From the NCBI GenBank assembly GCA_032716605.1, contig CM064519.1, positions 26,088,984 to 26,152,983 of the forward strand: 64,000 bases of DNA, written 5' to 3'. The notes beneath the pieces were generated by a model, which had not been told where the DNA came from, searched no databases, and worked only from the letters and a program-made list of their open reading frames with translations. A program made the translations under genes and the position numbers. Shown piece after piece: positions 35,017 through 45,840 of the stretch. Position 1 is the stretch's first letter, and every line of letters starts with the position of its first letter. Source of the stretch: Paralithodes platypus (Eukaryota > Arthropoda > Malacostraca > Decapoda > Lithodidae).

Positions 35017-36106
35017 CTGGAAAGAAAATTTCCAGGAATCAATACTCATAAGGAAAACCTGCGAGGTATTATACATCCTATCTCAAATCCGCCGGAAACT
35101 TAGTTAAAAGTGCACCACTATTCTAACCTTCCGCCGGATCTGTCTAGCTGAGTTTCTCAAAAACTTACCTGTGACAAGCGTCACAGGTCCCTTGACCTTG
35201 TTAAGTTGTGACTCTATTGAACCAGTTTGCAAAACTAATATATCACGTAGTGAACATTTGACTGATGTCGCCGCGGGCGATAAAGTCGTCACGTGTCACT
35301 AGGCCAGACAGGGTGAGTTCACTCGGCGAGCCGAGATGGTAGCCCTGGTAGGAATGCAATTCCACCGGGAGAGTGTGGTTCAGCCAAACCACGCCGGGAT
35401 CTTCTGAATGTTCCTATCCGCCAGAGGCGGACTACTTAGACCCACCGCACGGGGCCGCCGGAACAGACAAAAACTGCCGGGAAACAGGGTTGGCACAGCC
35501 CTTTTCCTGCAGTCCCACACACATAAATGAAATGCATCATGACATATAGGGACGTCTCCCATGCCCCAAAGGCTCGAGCTCGCATGCAAGAACCAACACA
35601 GGGGGAAAACATACGTAATCAATAACAACAGAAAAATTTAGACACCTAAATTACCTGTAGCCTTGGAGACCCCTAATTATGACGACCACGTGACCCAAAA
35701 ACATCCCAGCCGATGACGCTCCGGAACCCGCAACCGCACCAAGTAGAGGGAGGCCCCCATCAAGGGGCCTAAGCAAAACACGAACCCTGGAAGTTGGAGC
35801 AGACACCCTTAAACCAGAGCATTTGCTGATAAATGTAGAAAGTGGCATGTACTATCCTCATTATTGACAGTCTCTATCATGCCTTGTAGCATGGTCGCCT
35901 TCTAGCTAAGTAAACACAACAGCTAAGGCGTCATACAAAAATAAAACAACACACGCGGTCCACCCATCCGGGACTCCTGGACGCCTGTGACAATAGTACC
36001 CTATTTTAACATACTCTTCCTGCGGACCGACCAATCTGGCAGCCGTGCTAGCTAATCTAAACCCTGTTACTACAACACAGATATATACAAATGAGTAAGG
36101 ACTCAC
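35017..36106 (-). other. Probable intron in the DIRS-C 5' leader
   Basis: No gene is seen. CTA|GTGAGT at 36106 and ATTTTCTTTCCAG ending at 35017 match sites in DIRS-A and DIRS-D. The intron would be 1.09 kb. A DIRS CGCCGG motif recurs at least five times inside it. Confidence 0.5.
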
Positions 36107-36174
36107 TAGAAGCTCTGCGAACGTCGAATGAAGCGGACACGGGGCGAGCCCTGTGATCGGGAGGGACGCGGAAG

Positions 36175-36478
36175 AAGGAAGGACGAAGATGGCCGCTAGG
36201 GGGCCTGGTATCAGGGAAGCAAAATATGAGAAATCCATGTATATGGCAAGTCATATAACATATATTAAATTATCTTTTCTTTTTTCTTTTTTACAGATTT
36301 TTTTTTCTGTAGGGTACCTAATCAAAATGACGATCCCATATGGGAATTAAGCGTGCACTTATGATGAGTACTCCATGATCCTTCCGCGCGGGTTATTCAA
36401 ATTGCTGGCGCAGGATGTTGAATGGAGACTATTAATATTAATAGGCGAAGTCGTCAATGATGAAGGGGCCCTATTAAA
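36175..36478 (-). repeat. DIRS-C left inverted terminal repeat
   Basis: The outer end on the element strand is ATTTAATAGGGCCCCTTCAT. The body is shared inverted with 28840-29137, including a poly-purine/pyrimidine run and the ATGGAGTACTCATC block. Confidence 0.85.
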
Positions 36479-36743
36479 TATATACTGTATATATATACAC
36501 ATATGCATAGTATTGACTCCAATAACTCATGTTTTTTAGTTATTGATTGAAGGGTTCTCTCTTCTTGATGAGGGTCCGAGGCTTCCCCCATGTTCAGGTT
36601 GCTAGTCCTACTCTGTGATTTTGTAATCCGACACATCAAACAGCCCGGTGCCAGGGGATGAGGCCTCTTTAGGGGTAATGCTTTAAGTGCTTTGGGTGTG
36701 TACTTTGAATTTTTCGCTTAGTTTCAACATTCTAGTACAGGTA
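36479..36743. other. Unassigned spacer
   Basis: These 265 bp between DIRS-C and a MITE start with a short TA repeat. I see no coding, repeat or RNA signal in it. Confidence 0.4.
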
Positions 36744-37688
36744 CAGTAAACTTCCGTTAATCCGAAGGGCAGCGGACCGGCCCTCGTTCGGATTAGTGGA
36801 TTTTTCGGATTATCGGACTTTACCCCTATGAACCTGTGTATGACGAAAACATTGAGGCATTAGGCCACCCAAATGACACAATGGTGCACACACACATATC
36901 ATATGTTCATGAAATCACTTCAAAAGTTTACCATTGTCATTGTAGCCTGTTACCTACTTCAAAAAATTCAGATTAATGGTCAAAGGAATCTGCTGATATA
37001 AACGTAAATACCATATGTCCGCATCGTCGTCTTCTTCTTCTTCCGTCTACTAGCGAGTTTGTCTTGCCCTTGAAGATCAGATCAGATGTGGTTCGGGAAG
37101 TAATGCCTTAACAACGGCACTTCCCTGAGAGGTTCTTGTAATTTTCCTTTTGTGATTTTCCTTTTGTGACGTGCTCTGTTATATTATATTGTATTGAAAG
37201 CACCCTTGTCTTGTTGTCTTGAAAGCACCCTTGGGACGCTCCGATCACTGAACTATAAATAGTAGCGTATCGGAACGTCCAAAGGTGCGTTTTCAAGCTC
37301 AAGACTGAATGCGCTTGCAGAAAATGCGGTGCAAGCCAGTAGCGCATCGGAGCGTCCCAAGGATGCGTTCAAGAGCAAAACAAACTCTCTAGCAGACGAT
37401 GTGGTGTTTACGTTTATATCAGTAGCTTCCTTTGACCATTAATCTGAATGTTTTGAAGTAGGTAATAGGCTACAATGACAATGGTAAACTTTTAAAGTGA
37501 ATTCATGAACATATGATATGTGTGTGCTCCATTATGTGTCATTTGAGTGGACTAATGCCTCATAAAGGGGACTTTGGGACTTCTTGAAATTCGGACCATC
37601 GGGTGAATTCGGATTTGGCCTCAAATTGAAAAATTCGGACTATTGGGAGATTCGAATCATCGGTCGTCGGATTAAAGAACTTTTACTG
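36744..37688. repeat. 945-bp foldback MITE, copy 2
   Basis: It has the same length and orientation as 27125-28069, with TA flanks (36742-36743 and 37689-37690). About six substitutions were seen, such as TAGCCTGTTACC for TAGCCTATTACC. It has no transposase. Confidence 0.9.
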
Positions 37689-37789
37689 TAGTGTATTATT
37701 TATTTCGTCAGTTCTGTACTTGGAATTTGCGTGGTTTGGGACCGTGTGCTCCAGTGAACCACTGTAATGTAGAAATATGTTCAAGTTAA

Positions 37790-38020
37790 TCCTTTTACGC
37801 AAAGGACGTGAGTTAAGCCTATTCTGGGATACTTTAAAGCCTTTGAGACCATCAGGGGTGTTTAGAAACCTTTAGTTTATTTACTTCAACCTCTGTAGTT
37901 GTCTTTGAGACAGTTAGCTGCGGGTAGAAAACTAATTTTGGAGAGGTAATTATAAGATTGAGAGAACTCTATTTCTGCTTGCTAATCGGCAACCCCTGCG
38001 TCCTCACGTGCGTGAAAGGG
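37790..38020. repeat. piggyBac-type MITE (family 1), copy 2
   Basis: TTAA at 37786-37789 and 38021-38024. Ends are TCCTTTTACGC and GCGTGAAAGGG. The interior matches 15634-15860. Confidence 0.8.
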
Positions 38021-38258
38021 TTAATGTAGGGTGTGTAACGAATGTGGGTGTTATGTAAGAAGACGAGTATGTTTAACGTTAGAGAAAGCATGGACAGACA
38101 GAAAAGAATCGGCAAAGGAAGCTAGGAGGCGAGACAGGACGTCTAGCAATCTTTAAATTCCATCTATAGATCTCCCCGGGCGTACTACCCTGAACAGTTG
38201 GTGCCTATAATCTCCAATTAATGCAGGAATTATGTTGCCTATTATAACCTACTTTTAA

Positions 38259-38469
38259 CTCTTTCACGCTTTTATGACGCAGAGGTTGCCAGATTAGCAA
38301 TAAGAAATAGAGTTCTCTCAAAATTAGTTTTCTGCCCACAGCTAACTCAAAGACAACTGCAGAGGTCAACCTCTGCAACTAAACTAAAGGTTTCTAAATA
38401 CCCCTGATGGTAACAAAGGCTTTAAAGTATCCCTAATAGGCTCAAAATTGTGTCATAAGTGTGAAAGGG
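38259..38469. repeat. piggyBac-type MITE (family 1), copy 3, inverted
   Basis: TTAA at 38255-38258 and 38470-38473. It lies opposite to copy 2, about 240 bp away. Ends are CTCTTTCACGC and GTGTGAAAGGG. Confidence 0.8.
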
Positions 38470-38570
38470 TTAATGTATCAGAAATGCTCTTGTGTCAATC
38501 CATCTTAAGTGATTGGCCATCTAAGTATTATATTGACTTCACATATTATTTAAGCACCATTGTTATTCAG

Positions 38571-38695
38571 ATTGTGGTGAAGAGTGGTGTAGCACCGTGG
38601 CGAGAGGGACTGACCGTGAGTGACAGTTACCGTGGACCACTGTCTTCTGTCTTCCACCTGGCAGAGACCATCAGCAATTACCAGCTTAGCCACAA
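38571..38695 (+). other. Possible host exon (weak)
   Basis: This is a 125-bp open segment preceded by a pyrimidine-rich TTGTTATTCAG and followed by AA|GTAAGAG. It encodes a peptide with VAPWREGLTVSDSYRG. I do not recognise the protein. It lies in the only stretch of the window not clearly made of transposons (38474-38950). The splice-like borders could be chance. Confidence 0.2.
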
Positions 38696-38952
38696 GTAAG
38701 AGTTTCCTCATTATCATCATGGATGACACCCTGCTTTGTGCAGTCACTCGTGTATGAACATTTGTGAATCTATTAATTTTTACGTACTGGGTAGCTAATG
38801 CAAATACAGTATACTGCTGTTGTGGTTGATAGATTTATAGCACTTGTTATAGGGTAGACTATCCAATTTGTACATGTGTACTCGCAGAGTTGATAAAATA
38901 CTGTCCACATAAATGAGTGAAAGTAGATTACTACATTGAGTGTCAATGTACC

Positions 38953-38954
38953 TT

Positions 38955-38986
<32 letters not shown>

Positions 38987-40675
38987 TTCTATGTGATTGA
39001 GGGAGGCAAACGGCATAACTGCCTATAGCGAGTGCCTCTCCCATAGTTGAAAGAGTGACAGGGCCAAAATCAAGGGACGTTCGAGCCAAAATGCCTGGAC
39101 ACACGGAGTTTGAAGCAATTTAAGTCATAGGAAGAGGGAAAGACTGATTCTGGGAGAGAGTTCCAGAGCTCAGCTGTTGAGTAGAAGAAAGTTTGAGAGT
39201 AATGTTTCACTCTTGGGTTGGAGAGTTGCACAGAGTAGGAGTGGGATTGAGTTGCAAGACGGGTACCACGTGCCCTACGTAAAGGAGGTGGTATGCACTG
39301 GGATAGCTCTGAGGAACACTGATTATTATAGTAGCGATAGAATAGCGAGAGAGATGCAACATTGCGGCGGAGAGAGAGAGATTGCAGAGAGTTGGTGAGT
39401 GGACGGGAGTTAATGATACGAAAGGCCTTCCTTTCAACTTTGTCTAGGAGAGCGGTGTGAGAGGAACCTCCCCACACATGTGAACAATACTCAATACAAG
39501 GGCGCACTATGCCCCTGTACAGAGCAAGAAGCTGTGCAGGGGAAAAGAACCCCCTAAGGCGGTTGAGCACACCCAACTTCTGGGAGGCTGCCTTAGCAAG
39601 ACTGGTAATATGGTCCTTCCAAATGAGAGCAGAAGAAAAAGATACACCAAGAATATTGAGAGAAGATAAAGGGTTGATTTTTGTATTGTTGAAGAATAAG
39701 GGATAATCCGCTGGGAGATCCTGACGGGTAGATAGATGGAGAAATTGGGTTTTGGAAGCATTAAAGTTAACAAGGTTTTCTCTGCCCCAATTGGAAATAG
39801 TATTTAGATCAGAATTTAAGAGTTCTATGGCTTCATTACGTTTGTCGTTGAGGGATTGCTGGCTGGGGCGTTCTGAAAAAGTAATGGAGTAGTGTAAGGT
39901 TGAGTCGTCTGCGTATGAATGGATGGGAATTAAGGTACAGTTAAGGAGATCATTTATAAAAATTAGAAAGAGAATAGGAGATAGGACAGAGCCCTGAGGA
40001 ACACCGGAGTTTATAGGGTGAGGAAGTGAACAATGGCCGTCCACAACCGCGGCTATGGAACGGCCGGAAAGGAAATTAGAGACAAAGGCACAGATGGAGG
40101 GATAGAAACCGAAGGAGGGTAGTTTAGAAATTAAAGATTTATGCCAGACTCTATCGAAGGCTTTCGATATGTCTAGTGCAATAGAAAAAGTCTCACCGAA
40201 GTTCCGAAAGGAGGATGACCAAGAGTTAGTAAGATATGAAAGAAATCACCAGTAGAGCGACCCTTAAGGAAGCCATACTGGCGATCTGAGAGCAGATTAT
40301 GAGAAGAGAAATGCTTAAGAAATTTGGAAGCAAGAATAGTTTCAAAAACTTTAGAAAGACAAGAGATAAGAGCAATTGGACGATAGTTGGAGGGTTGAGA
40401 GCGGTCACCCTTCTTTGGGACAGGTTGAATGTGAGCAAACTTCCAGCATGAAGGGAAGACGTTAGAGGATAGACAGAGACGAAAGAGTTTGCCTAGGCAG
40501 GGAGTCAGCACGGAAGCACAGTTTTTGAGAACAACAGGAGGAACACCGTCCGGACCGTACGCCTTATTAGTGTTAAGCCCAGAGAGGGTATAAAGTACAT
40601 CTTTAGAAGAGATTAGGATATTAGGCATAAGTAAGAGAGAGGAGGGCGGAGAGGGATTATGCACTGGCAATAGTT
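38953..40675 (-). mobile_element. Jockey-like LINE, 5'-truncated
   Basis: This minus-strand LINE ends in a poly-A tail (T-rich 38953-38989 on the plus strand). It is truncated at about 40675 within the RT N-terminus. No nested elements are seen in it. Confidence 0.75.
39070..40670 (-). pseudogene. Jockey-like LINE reverse transcriptase, partial
   Basis: RT landmarks in order are GPDGVPPVVLKNCA, PSNYRPIALISCLSK, QYGFLKGRSTGD, DISKAFDRVWHKSL (motif A), SGVPQGSVLSPILF (motif B) and the active site YADDSTLH. The C-terminal domain has YRGIVRPCIEYCSHVW and ELWNSLPESVFPSS before a stop at 39070. One frameshift is near 40240, just after STGD. Fingers and endonuclease are lost by 5' truncation. The poly-A tail and motifs fit the Jockey group. 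Confidence 0.8.
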
Positions 40676-40829
40676 ATATTTATCTTATTCTGCTAATATT
40701 TTGTTGGTTGTAAGTTTTTTTCCGATTTTACATAATAAATGAACCACTGCATGCGATTTGGTAATCCATACTGTACTTACATAAATACATACATACAAGT
40801 TTAAAGACTGCATCGTCCACAGAGAGTGT

Positions 40830-41425
40830 GTTTACAGTCTCACATCCTAAATGGTGGCATTCCAGGCAACTTTGTCATGGGCTGCCTCTGTTGTCAAGTT
40901 CTTTATTTTGAGATCGGACTGGAGTACCTGATCCCACGTCTTTCTAGGTCCACCCCTACACGCAGCTCCCCCCACGTTCACAGTCCGGCATTTCTTCACC
41001 CAGTTCTGATCATCTATTCTCTCCACGTGTCCAAACCAACCAAGTCGGCTCGTGCGCATCACTTCACTGATACTCCTAATGCCCAGACGCCTTCTTAATT
41101 TCTCACTCGATATCCCGTCCCTAAGGTTAACCCCACATATCCATCTCGCCATTCTCTTCTCATTCCATTCCATTCAATTGATTTTCTCCGCTTTAACCTG
41201 CCACGTCTCCGAGGCATAGGTTATCGCATTCCTAACACACGAGGTATACACCTTCCTTTTAAGATGAGTGGGAGCCCTCTCATGGTCAAGAGTGGCAACA
41301 GCTCTCTAAACTTTCCCCAGCCACTTTTGCCTCTAGCAATAGAGTCAGCTTCAGCGCTGCCTCCGACGGAACCCATTCATTCAACACAAGTTCTCCCTTG
41401 CACACTGCACATTCAAAGTCTATGA
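40830..41425 (-). pseudogene. LINE C-terminal fragment, split by DIRS-D (3' piece)
   Basis: Read on the minus strand it begins IDFECAVCKGE, the second Cys pair of a zinc-finger-like module, then continues LKRKVYTSCVRNAITYASETW, a stop, and MARWICGVNLRDG and RLGWFGHVERI. These are C-terminal blocks of an RTE/endonuclease-RT type LINE. The first half of the Cys module is at 55136-55265, on the other side of DIRS-D. Coding is degenerate. Confidence 0.65.
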
Positions 41426-41651
41426 ATTTAATAGTGGCCCCTCCATCATTGACGATGTTGCCTATTAGTATACAGTAATAGTCTCCATTCAACACCCACG
41501 TTGGCCGTTTGAATCAGCCGCCGGGGAAGAAACAAGAGTCATCTTCATAAGTGCAACGCTACTTCTCTTATGGTGTCGTCATAGATTGGGTACCCACTAT
41601 GAAAAAACTTTCGTAAAAAAATAAGAGAAAAAAAAAGGAAAACTTTAATAC
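41426..41651 (+). repeat. DIRS-D left inverted terminal repeat, outer part
   Basis: It starts ATTTAATAGTGGCCCCTCCA and matches inverted 54874-55100. It continues at 45841-45931 after the piggyBac insertion at TTAA. Confidence 0.85.
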
Positions 41652-41847
41652 TTAACCCCTCAGACCCGGTTGGGCTCTGAGGCATCCATAACAAACACGG
41701 CCCGCGCAACCCGGACGGGCTCTGAGGCTCCGAGTGCTTGCGTACGTGCTTTCGAATGGCGCGCGTAAATTTTTGGTGTCGTGGGTGGTAGATGGCGCCA
41801 CCACACGTGAACTACTCCACGACAACATTCTCTACCCCGACGCCATC

Positions 41848-44709
41848 ATGGATAGTACGCCAAAAAGTGATTCCGCTGTGTCCGATACCGTGCTCCCTAC
41901 GACGCCCGCCCAAGCTCGTCGCGTCTTACGCAGACGCCACCGCCTAAATGTGTTATCTCCCGGAGGTATTGAGGAGACATTGAGAATTTATGAGCGTGCT
42001 GATGCACAGCATAATGTTGATGATGAAGGCAGTGATAAATCGGCTAATTATCAGTCTAGTGATTATGGCGATGATAGTGACAAAGACGCTCAATTCATGG
42101 GATTTGCGAGTGAACATGAGAGTGATGAAGGTGATGTAGCAGCTTTCGCGGAAGCTGTTTTAGCTGAAGACAGTGAAGTGGGGAAAGTGAGTGAGTGGGA
42201 GAGTTCAAGGTCACTCTCCAAGTTTCAGTTGAGTGACACGACTCCAAGCCCTTCACCAGCTAAATCGCCTTTCAAGCTACGCTTTTATAAGAAGCAGGTA
42301 CTTGAAAAGGCGGCTGCGGCTGCCAGGGAAGAAGCCAAAAGACTTGGTGAGGATGAGGCTGTGAGTGAGGGTGAGCGTGGTGACTCATCTCGCCCACCAT
42401 TGTCTCCCTTATCTACCCAAGCCACCCAAGATGACCCGGGTGCCCCGCATTCTTCCCCACCACCCCCACCACTGCCAAGGGTTGAGGACCCCCCACTTTC
42501 GGCCTATTTGCCTCCTAGGTCCCCCGACAGGAGACATACTGCTGCCGAAAAGGGGAAAGGCAGGAAATATGTGAAAAAGGGACAGAGAACTAGGCGGGCT
42601 TTGTTCGAGGCTCCCGCGGCGTCCACCCCTGCCGGCCTCAGCCATACGCCCCCGCAACTTTCCCCACGGTCCTCCCCACCTCTCCAGCCATCAACATATG
42701 TTCCTGACGAAGTCTTTGAGCTCGCATCACCAATACCTGGGCCTAGTGACAGTGAAACATTGCTCTCTGCCACTCGTCGCAGGCCAAGGAGCCCAGGACC
42801 TCGGGGGGGATATAGCCTCACCTGCCACTCCTTCCCCACCTCGCCCCCCCGCACGCTGCCCACGCATCACTCCTTCCCCGCCAGATTATGTGGGGGCCAC
42901 TGACGATGAAGGGCACCTCTCAGAAGACTGGCCATGACTATATAGGTCCACCGTCAGGGCAAGATGACCACTCTGACGACGACGAATATATGGACATGGA
43001 CGACCCTCAACCCATCTGCTCCACCCGGGGGCGTCGTGCTGTGGCCCGCCCTGGCCGCCGCCCTAGGCCGCGCACCTCCCGAGTTGGCCGTGGGCGTGCT
43101 GGGCCACCAGCTGGAGCTCCTCATCAGCGTCGCCAAGACCCATTCTACGTTTTTCAGTGGCAAGACGTGGCTGACGGGGAAGATTACAACCCTGATGTAC
43201 CAGCTTTTGATGAGGTACAGGAGGGTTCAGGAATTACCCCCAATTTTCCCGCAGGCCCCAATGCTCCACCACATGAGCTTTTTGAGGCCTTTTTTGATGA
43301 GGAGGTTACCGGATTTGTCATCAAGGAGACAAACAAGCAGCACCAATTCCAGGTCCACTTTTTTGACAAGGTGACCAAGGGCCACATGAGGCAGTGGACC
43401 GACGTGACTCATCACAAGTTCATGGTGTTCCTGGCACTCACCATGCTAATGCCTCATGTCAAGAAGCATAGGTTGCCTGACTATTGGATCACCAATGATC
43501 TCATATCCACCCCTGCCTTCGGGAAATATATGTCTCGCGACCGGTACCTTGACATCCTCGCAGCGCTCCATCTTGTCACCAACACCGACGTCCACAACCC
43601 AGACAAGCTGTGGAAGATTAGGACGTTCTACGAGATGATGCGACACCGTTTCTCCTCCTACTTCAAGCCCTTCTGCAAGGTCATCATTGACGAGTCTCTT
43701 GTGCTGTTCCAGGGAAAGCTCAGCTTCGGGCAGTACATCCCCTCGAAGAGACATCGCTTTGGCATCAAATTCTTTGTGCTGTGCGACTGCCAAACTGGCT
43801 ATGTCCTGGACTTCCTGGTCTACAGCGGGAAGGAAGGGGACGTGCTTGTGGACCCCCTCATTGGCTTTGGCGGAGCAGTGGTGCAAGCCATGATGGACCG
43901 CTATTTCCACAAGAATCACGTCCTCTACACGGACAATTACTACACGTCCCCCACTCTCTCAAAGTACCTCCATGAGCGCAAGACGGGGACTGTAGGCACA
44001 GTACGAGGGAGAGAAAGGCCATGCCACCTTTCCCTCCAAAGACCAAAAAAGGCGATGTGTTCAGGAAGAAGTCGGGGCCCATTCTGGCTATCCACTGGCA
44101 CGACCAGCGGAAGGTCAACCTCCTGACCACCGTCCACAAGGGGGAAATGGTGGAGACTGGCAAGGGTGGATCGCCGCACCCAGGTCTAGGGTGACCAAGC
44201 CCGATGCTGTCATGGACTACAACATCAACATGAGGCTGGTGGACAAGTCCGACATGCAGATAGGCTTCATTGACTGTCTGCGTTCCTCGTGCAGATGGTA
44301 CAATAAGTTCTTTCTGCATATGGTGGACATGTCCATTCTGAACGCTTACAACATCTACAAGCTTCGGAATGAGAACACACCCAGGAAGTTCGATAGCCTG
44401 CGGAGGTTCCAAAAGCAGGTGTTGACGGAGCTCCTGGAGAAGTATGCTATGCCACAGAGGGCAGTGGCACATGCTGGGCCCGCCGCTACTGACCGCTTGC
44501 ACTGTGCATATTACATGAATATGCACAGGCTCGTTTCCCTGCCTCAGACAGCAGCAGGAAGAAAGCAGCAGAAGCGGTGCCATGTCTGCTATAACACCAG
44601 GCTGAGGGCGAGGTCAGATAAAAAGTCCACCCTGGAGTGTGTGGAGTGCAAGGTGGCACTCTTTGCTGAAGGGTGCTTCTTTGATTACCACTCCAAACAG
44701 GAGTTATAA
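41848..44709 (+). pseudogene. piggyBac transposase (frameshifted)
   Basis: The likely start is MDSTPKSDSAVSD at 41848. A long acidic and Pro-rich N-terminal region leads to the DDE core. Catalytic Asp residues sit in VIIDESLV (about 43690), VLYTDNYYTS (about 43935) and LVDKSDMQ (about 44245). The C-terminal Cys-rich finger has KRCHVCYNT and LECVECKVALF. Frameshifts lie near 42800, 42930, 44015 and 44170, so the protein is broken although all key residues are encoded. The usual role is cut-and-paste at TTAA. Confidence 0.85.
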
Positions 44710-44809
44710 TAATCATAGTGAAAGTACCAAAGACAGTGACAATATGTATATATATATAGGCAAAAAGTAGAAGTAAAACAATTTATTGTAATACCAAAGT
44801 CATGTATTA

Positions 44810-44903
44810 ATTAAAATGTAAAACTTGCAAACTAAACAAACCAAAATTGGGACAAGGACAATATAAAGTCAAATTAAATTATCAAAATTGCTATGTGGAA
44901 ACA
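44810..44903 (-). mobile_element. Penelope-like 3'-end fragment in piggyBac
   Basis: These 94 bp are the reverse complement of 14268-14365 and are flanked by the perfect 8-bp duplication ATGTATTA (44802-44809 and 44904-44911). It is a severely 5'-truncated insertion that arrived after the piggyBac. Confidence 0.8.
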
Positions 44904-45073
44904 ATGTATTATGAGAAAATTGATACAAATACAATTACACCATTAAAATATGTGAAAGTGACACATATGTATATAATAAGTGACATTCATATGATTAGAA
45001 CCTATAGAAATATATAAATCAGTGAAAAAAGACACAATAAATTGTATATAAAACGTTTACAAAGCATATAACT

Positions 45074-45415
45074 AAGTGAAAGTGACACAAGACATAATAT
45101 TTGATGGCCAAAGTATAATAAACACCTGTGATAACGAATAATCAGTGCCTAATATAACAATAACCTACCTCAATTACTAATAAAACGTACGGTATCGAGT
45201 GAAAATTAACATTATCAGTGACAGTGACACTCTCTAAAGCATATTTACCAAAGTGAAAGTGACACAAGACCTAATATTTGATGGCCAAAGTATAATAAAC
45301 ACTTGTGATAACGAATAATCAGTGCCTAATACAGTATAACAATAACCTACCTCAATTACTAACAAAGCGTACGGTATCGAGTGAAAAAGAGCAATATTAG
45401 TGACAGTGATACCCT
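45074..45415. repeat. 177-bp tandem duplication in piggyBac 3' region
   Basis: There are two copies with a period of 177 bp, each starting AAGTGAAAGTGACACAAGAC and containing GATGGCCAAAGTATAATAAA. The surrounding 44760-45530 is AT-rich with many AGTGACA motifs. It is non-coding. Confidence 0.8.
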
Positions 45416-45840
45416 AATACACATACTTTATATAATTGGCCTCAAAATAACTATAAAAATATCAAATAAACATCAAATTCTCAATATCAAACACTAAAAT
45501 CGTCTAAGGGAGGTAAACACTCTGGCGTGACGAGTGGCTTGGTGCGTGGTAGCCGTGGCCGGGGCGACGCATCCGAACGCGGGAAGAATTTTCCGCCGAA
45601 AATCACTCTACTTCCCGTGCTTGCCATTATGCAACCACTGGGTGCAACCACTGGGGCTAGAGACCTCTACTCAACGGCATTCTATAGAGAAAGGTTTGTG
45701 CAACATATTAGTTTTTTTATTCATAACATTACATGCCCTATTTATTGAGTTACAGGTGAGTTAACATAGCCCAATAATCGTCAAAACACCCGGTACCACA
45801 GTACAGTCGCGAGCTAGAGGCCCCGGGTCTAGAGGGTTAA

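Larger units (their letters stand above)
28799..36478 (-). mobile_element. DIRS-C, structurally complete DIRS element
   Basis: This 7.68-kb minus-strand element has a left inverted terminal repeat (36175-36478), a leader with a probable intron, gag, RT-RNase H overlapping a tyrosine recombinase, a 3' UTR, an internal complementary region (29203-29308) and a right inverted terminal repeat (28799-29137). This is the known DIRS architecture. Every gene has at least one frameshift, stop or deletion, so it is non-autonomous now. It is flanked by TA-rich DNA with no clear duplication, as expected for recombinase-mediated integration. Confidence 0.9.
41656..45836 (+). mobile_element. piggyBac transposon in DIRS-D left repeat
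   Basis: This 4.18-kb element is flanked by TTAA (41652-41655 and 45837-45840). Terminal inverted repeats are CCCCTCAGACCCGG and CCCTCTAGACCCGG. It carries a frameshifted transposase and a 1.1-kb AT-rich 3' region. DIRS-D sequence continues exactly across it, shown by the right repeat. Confidence 0.9.

Noticed and set aside
43858..44583. 241-codon minus-strand open frame
   Set aside because: It is antisense to the piggyBac transposase core and has no family motif.
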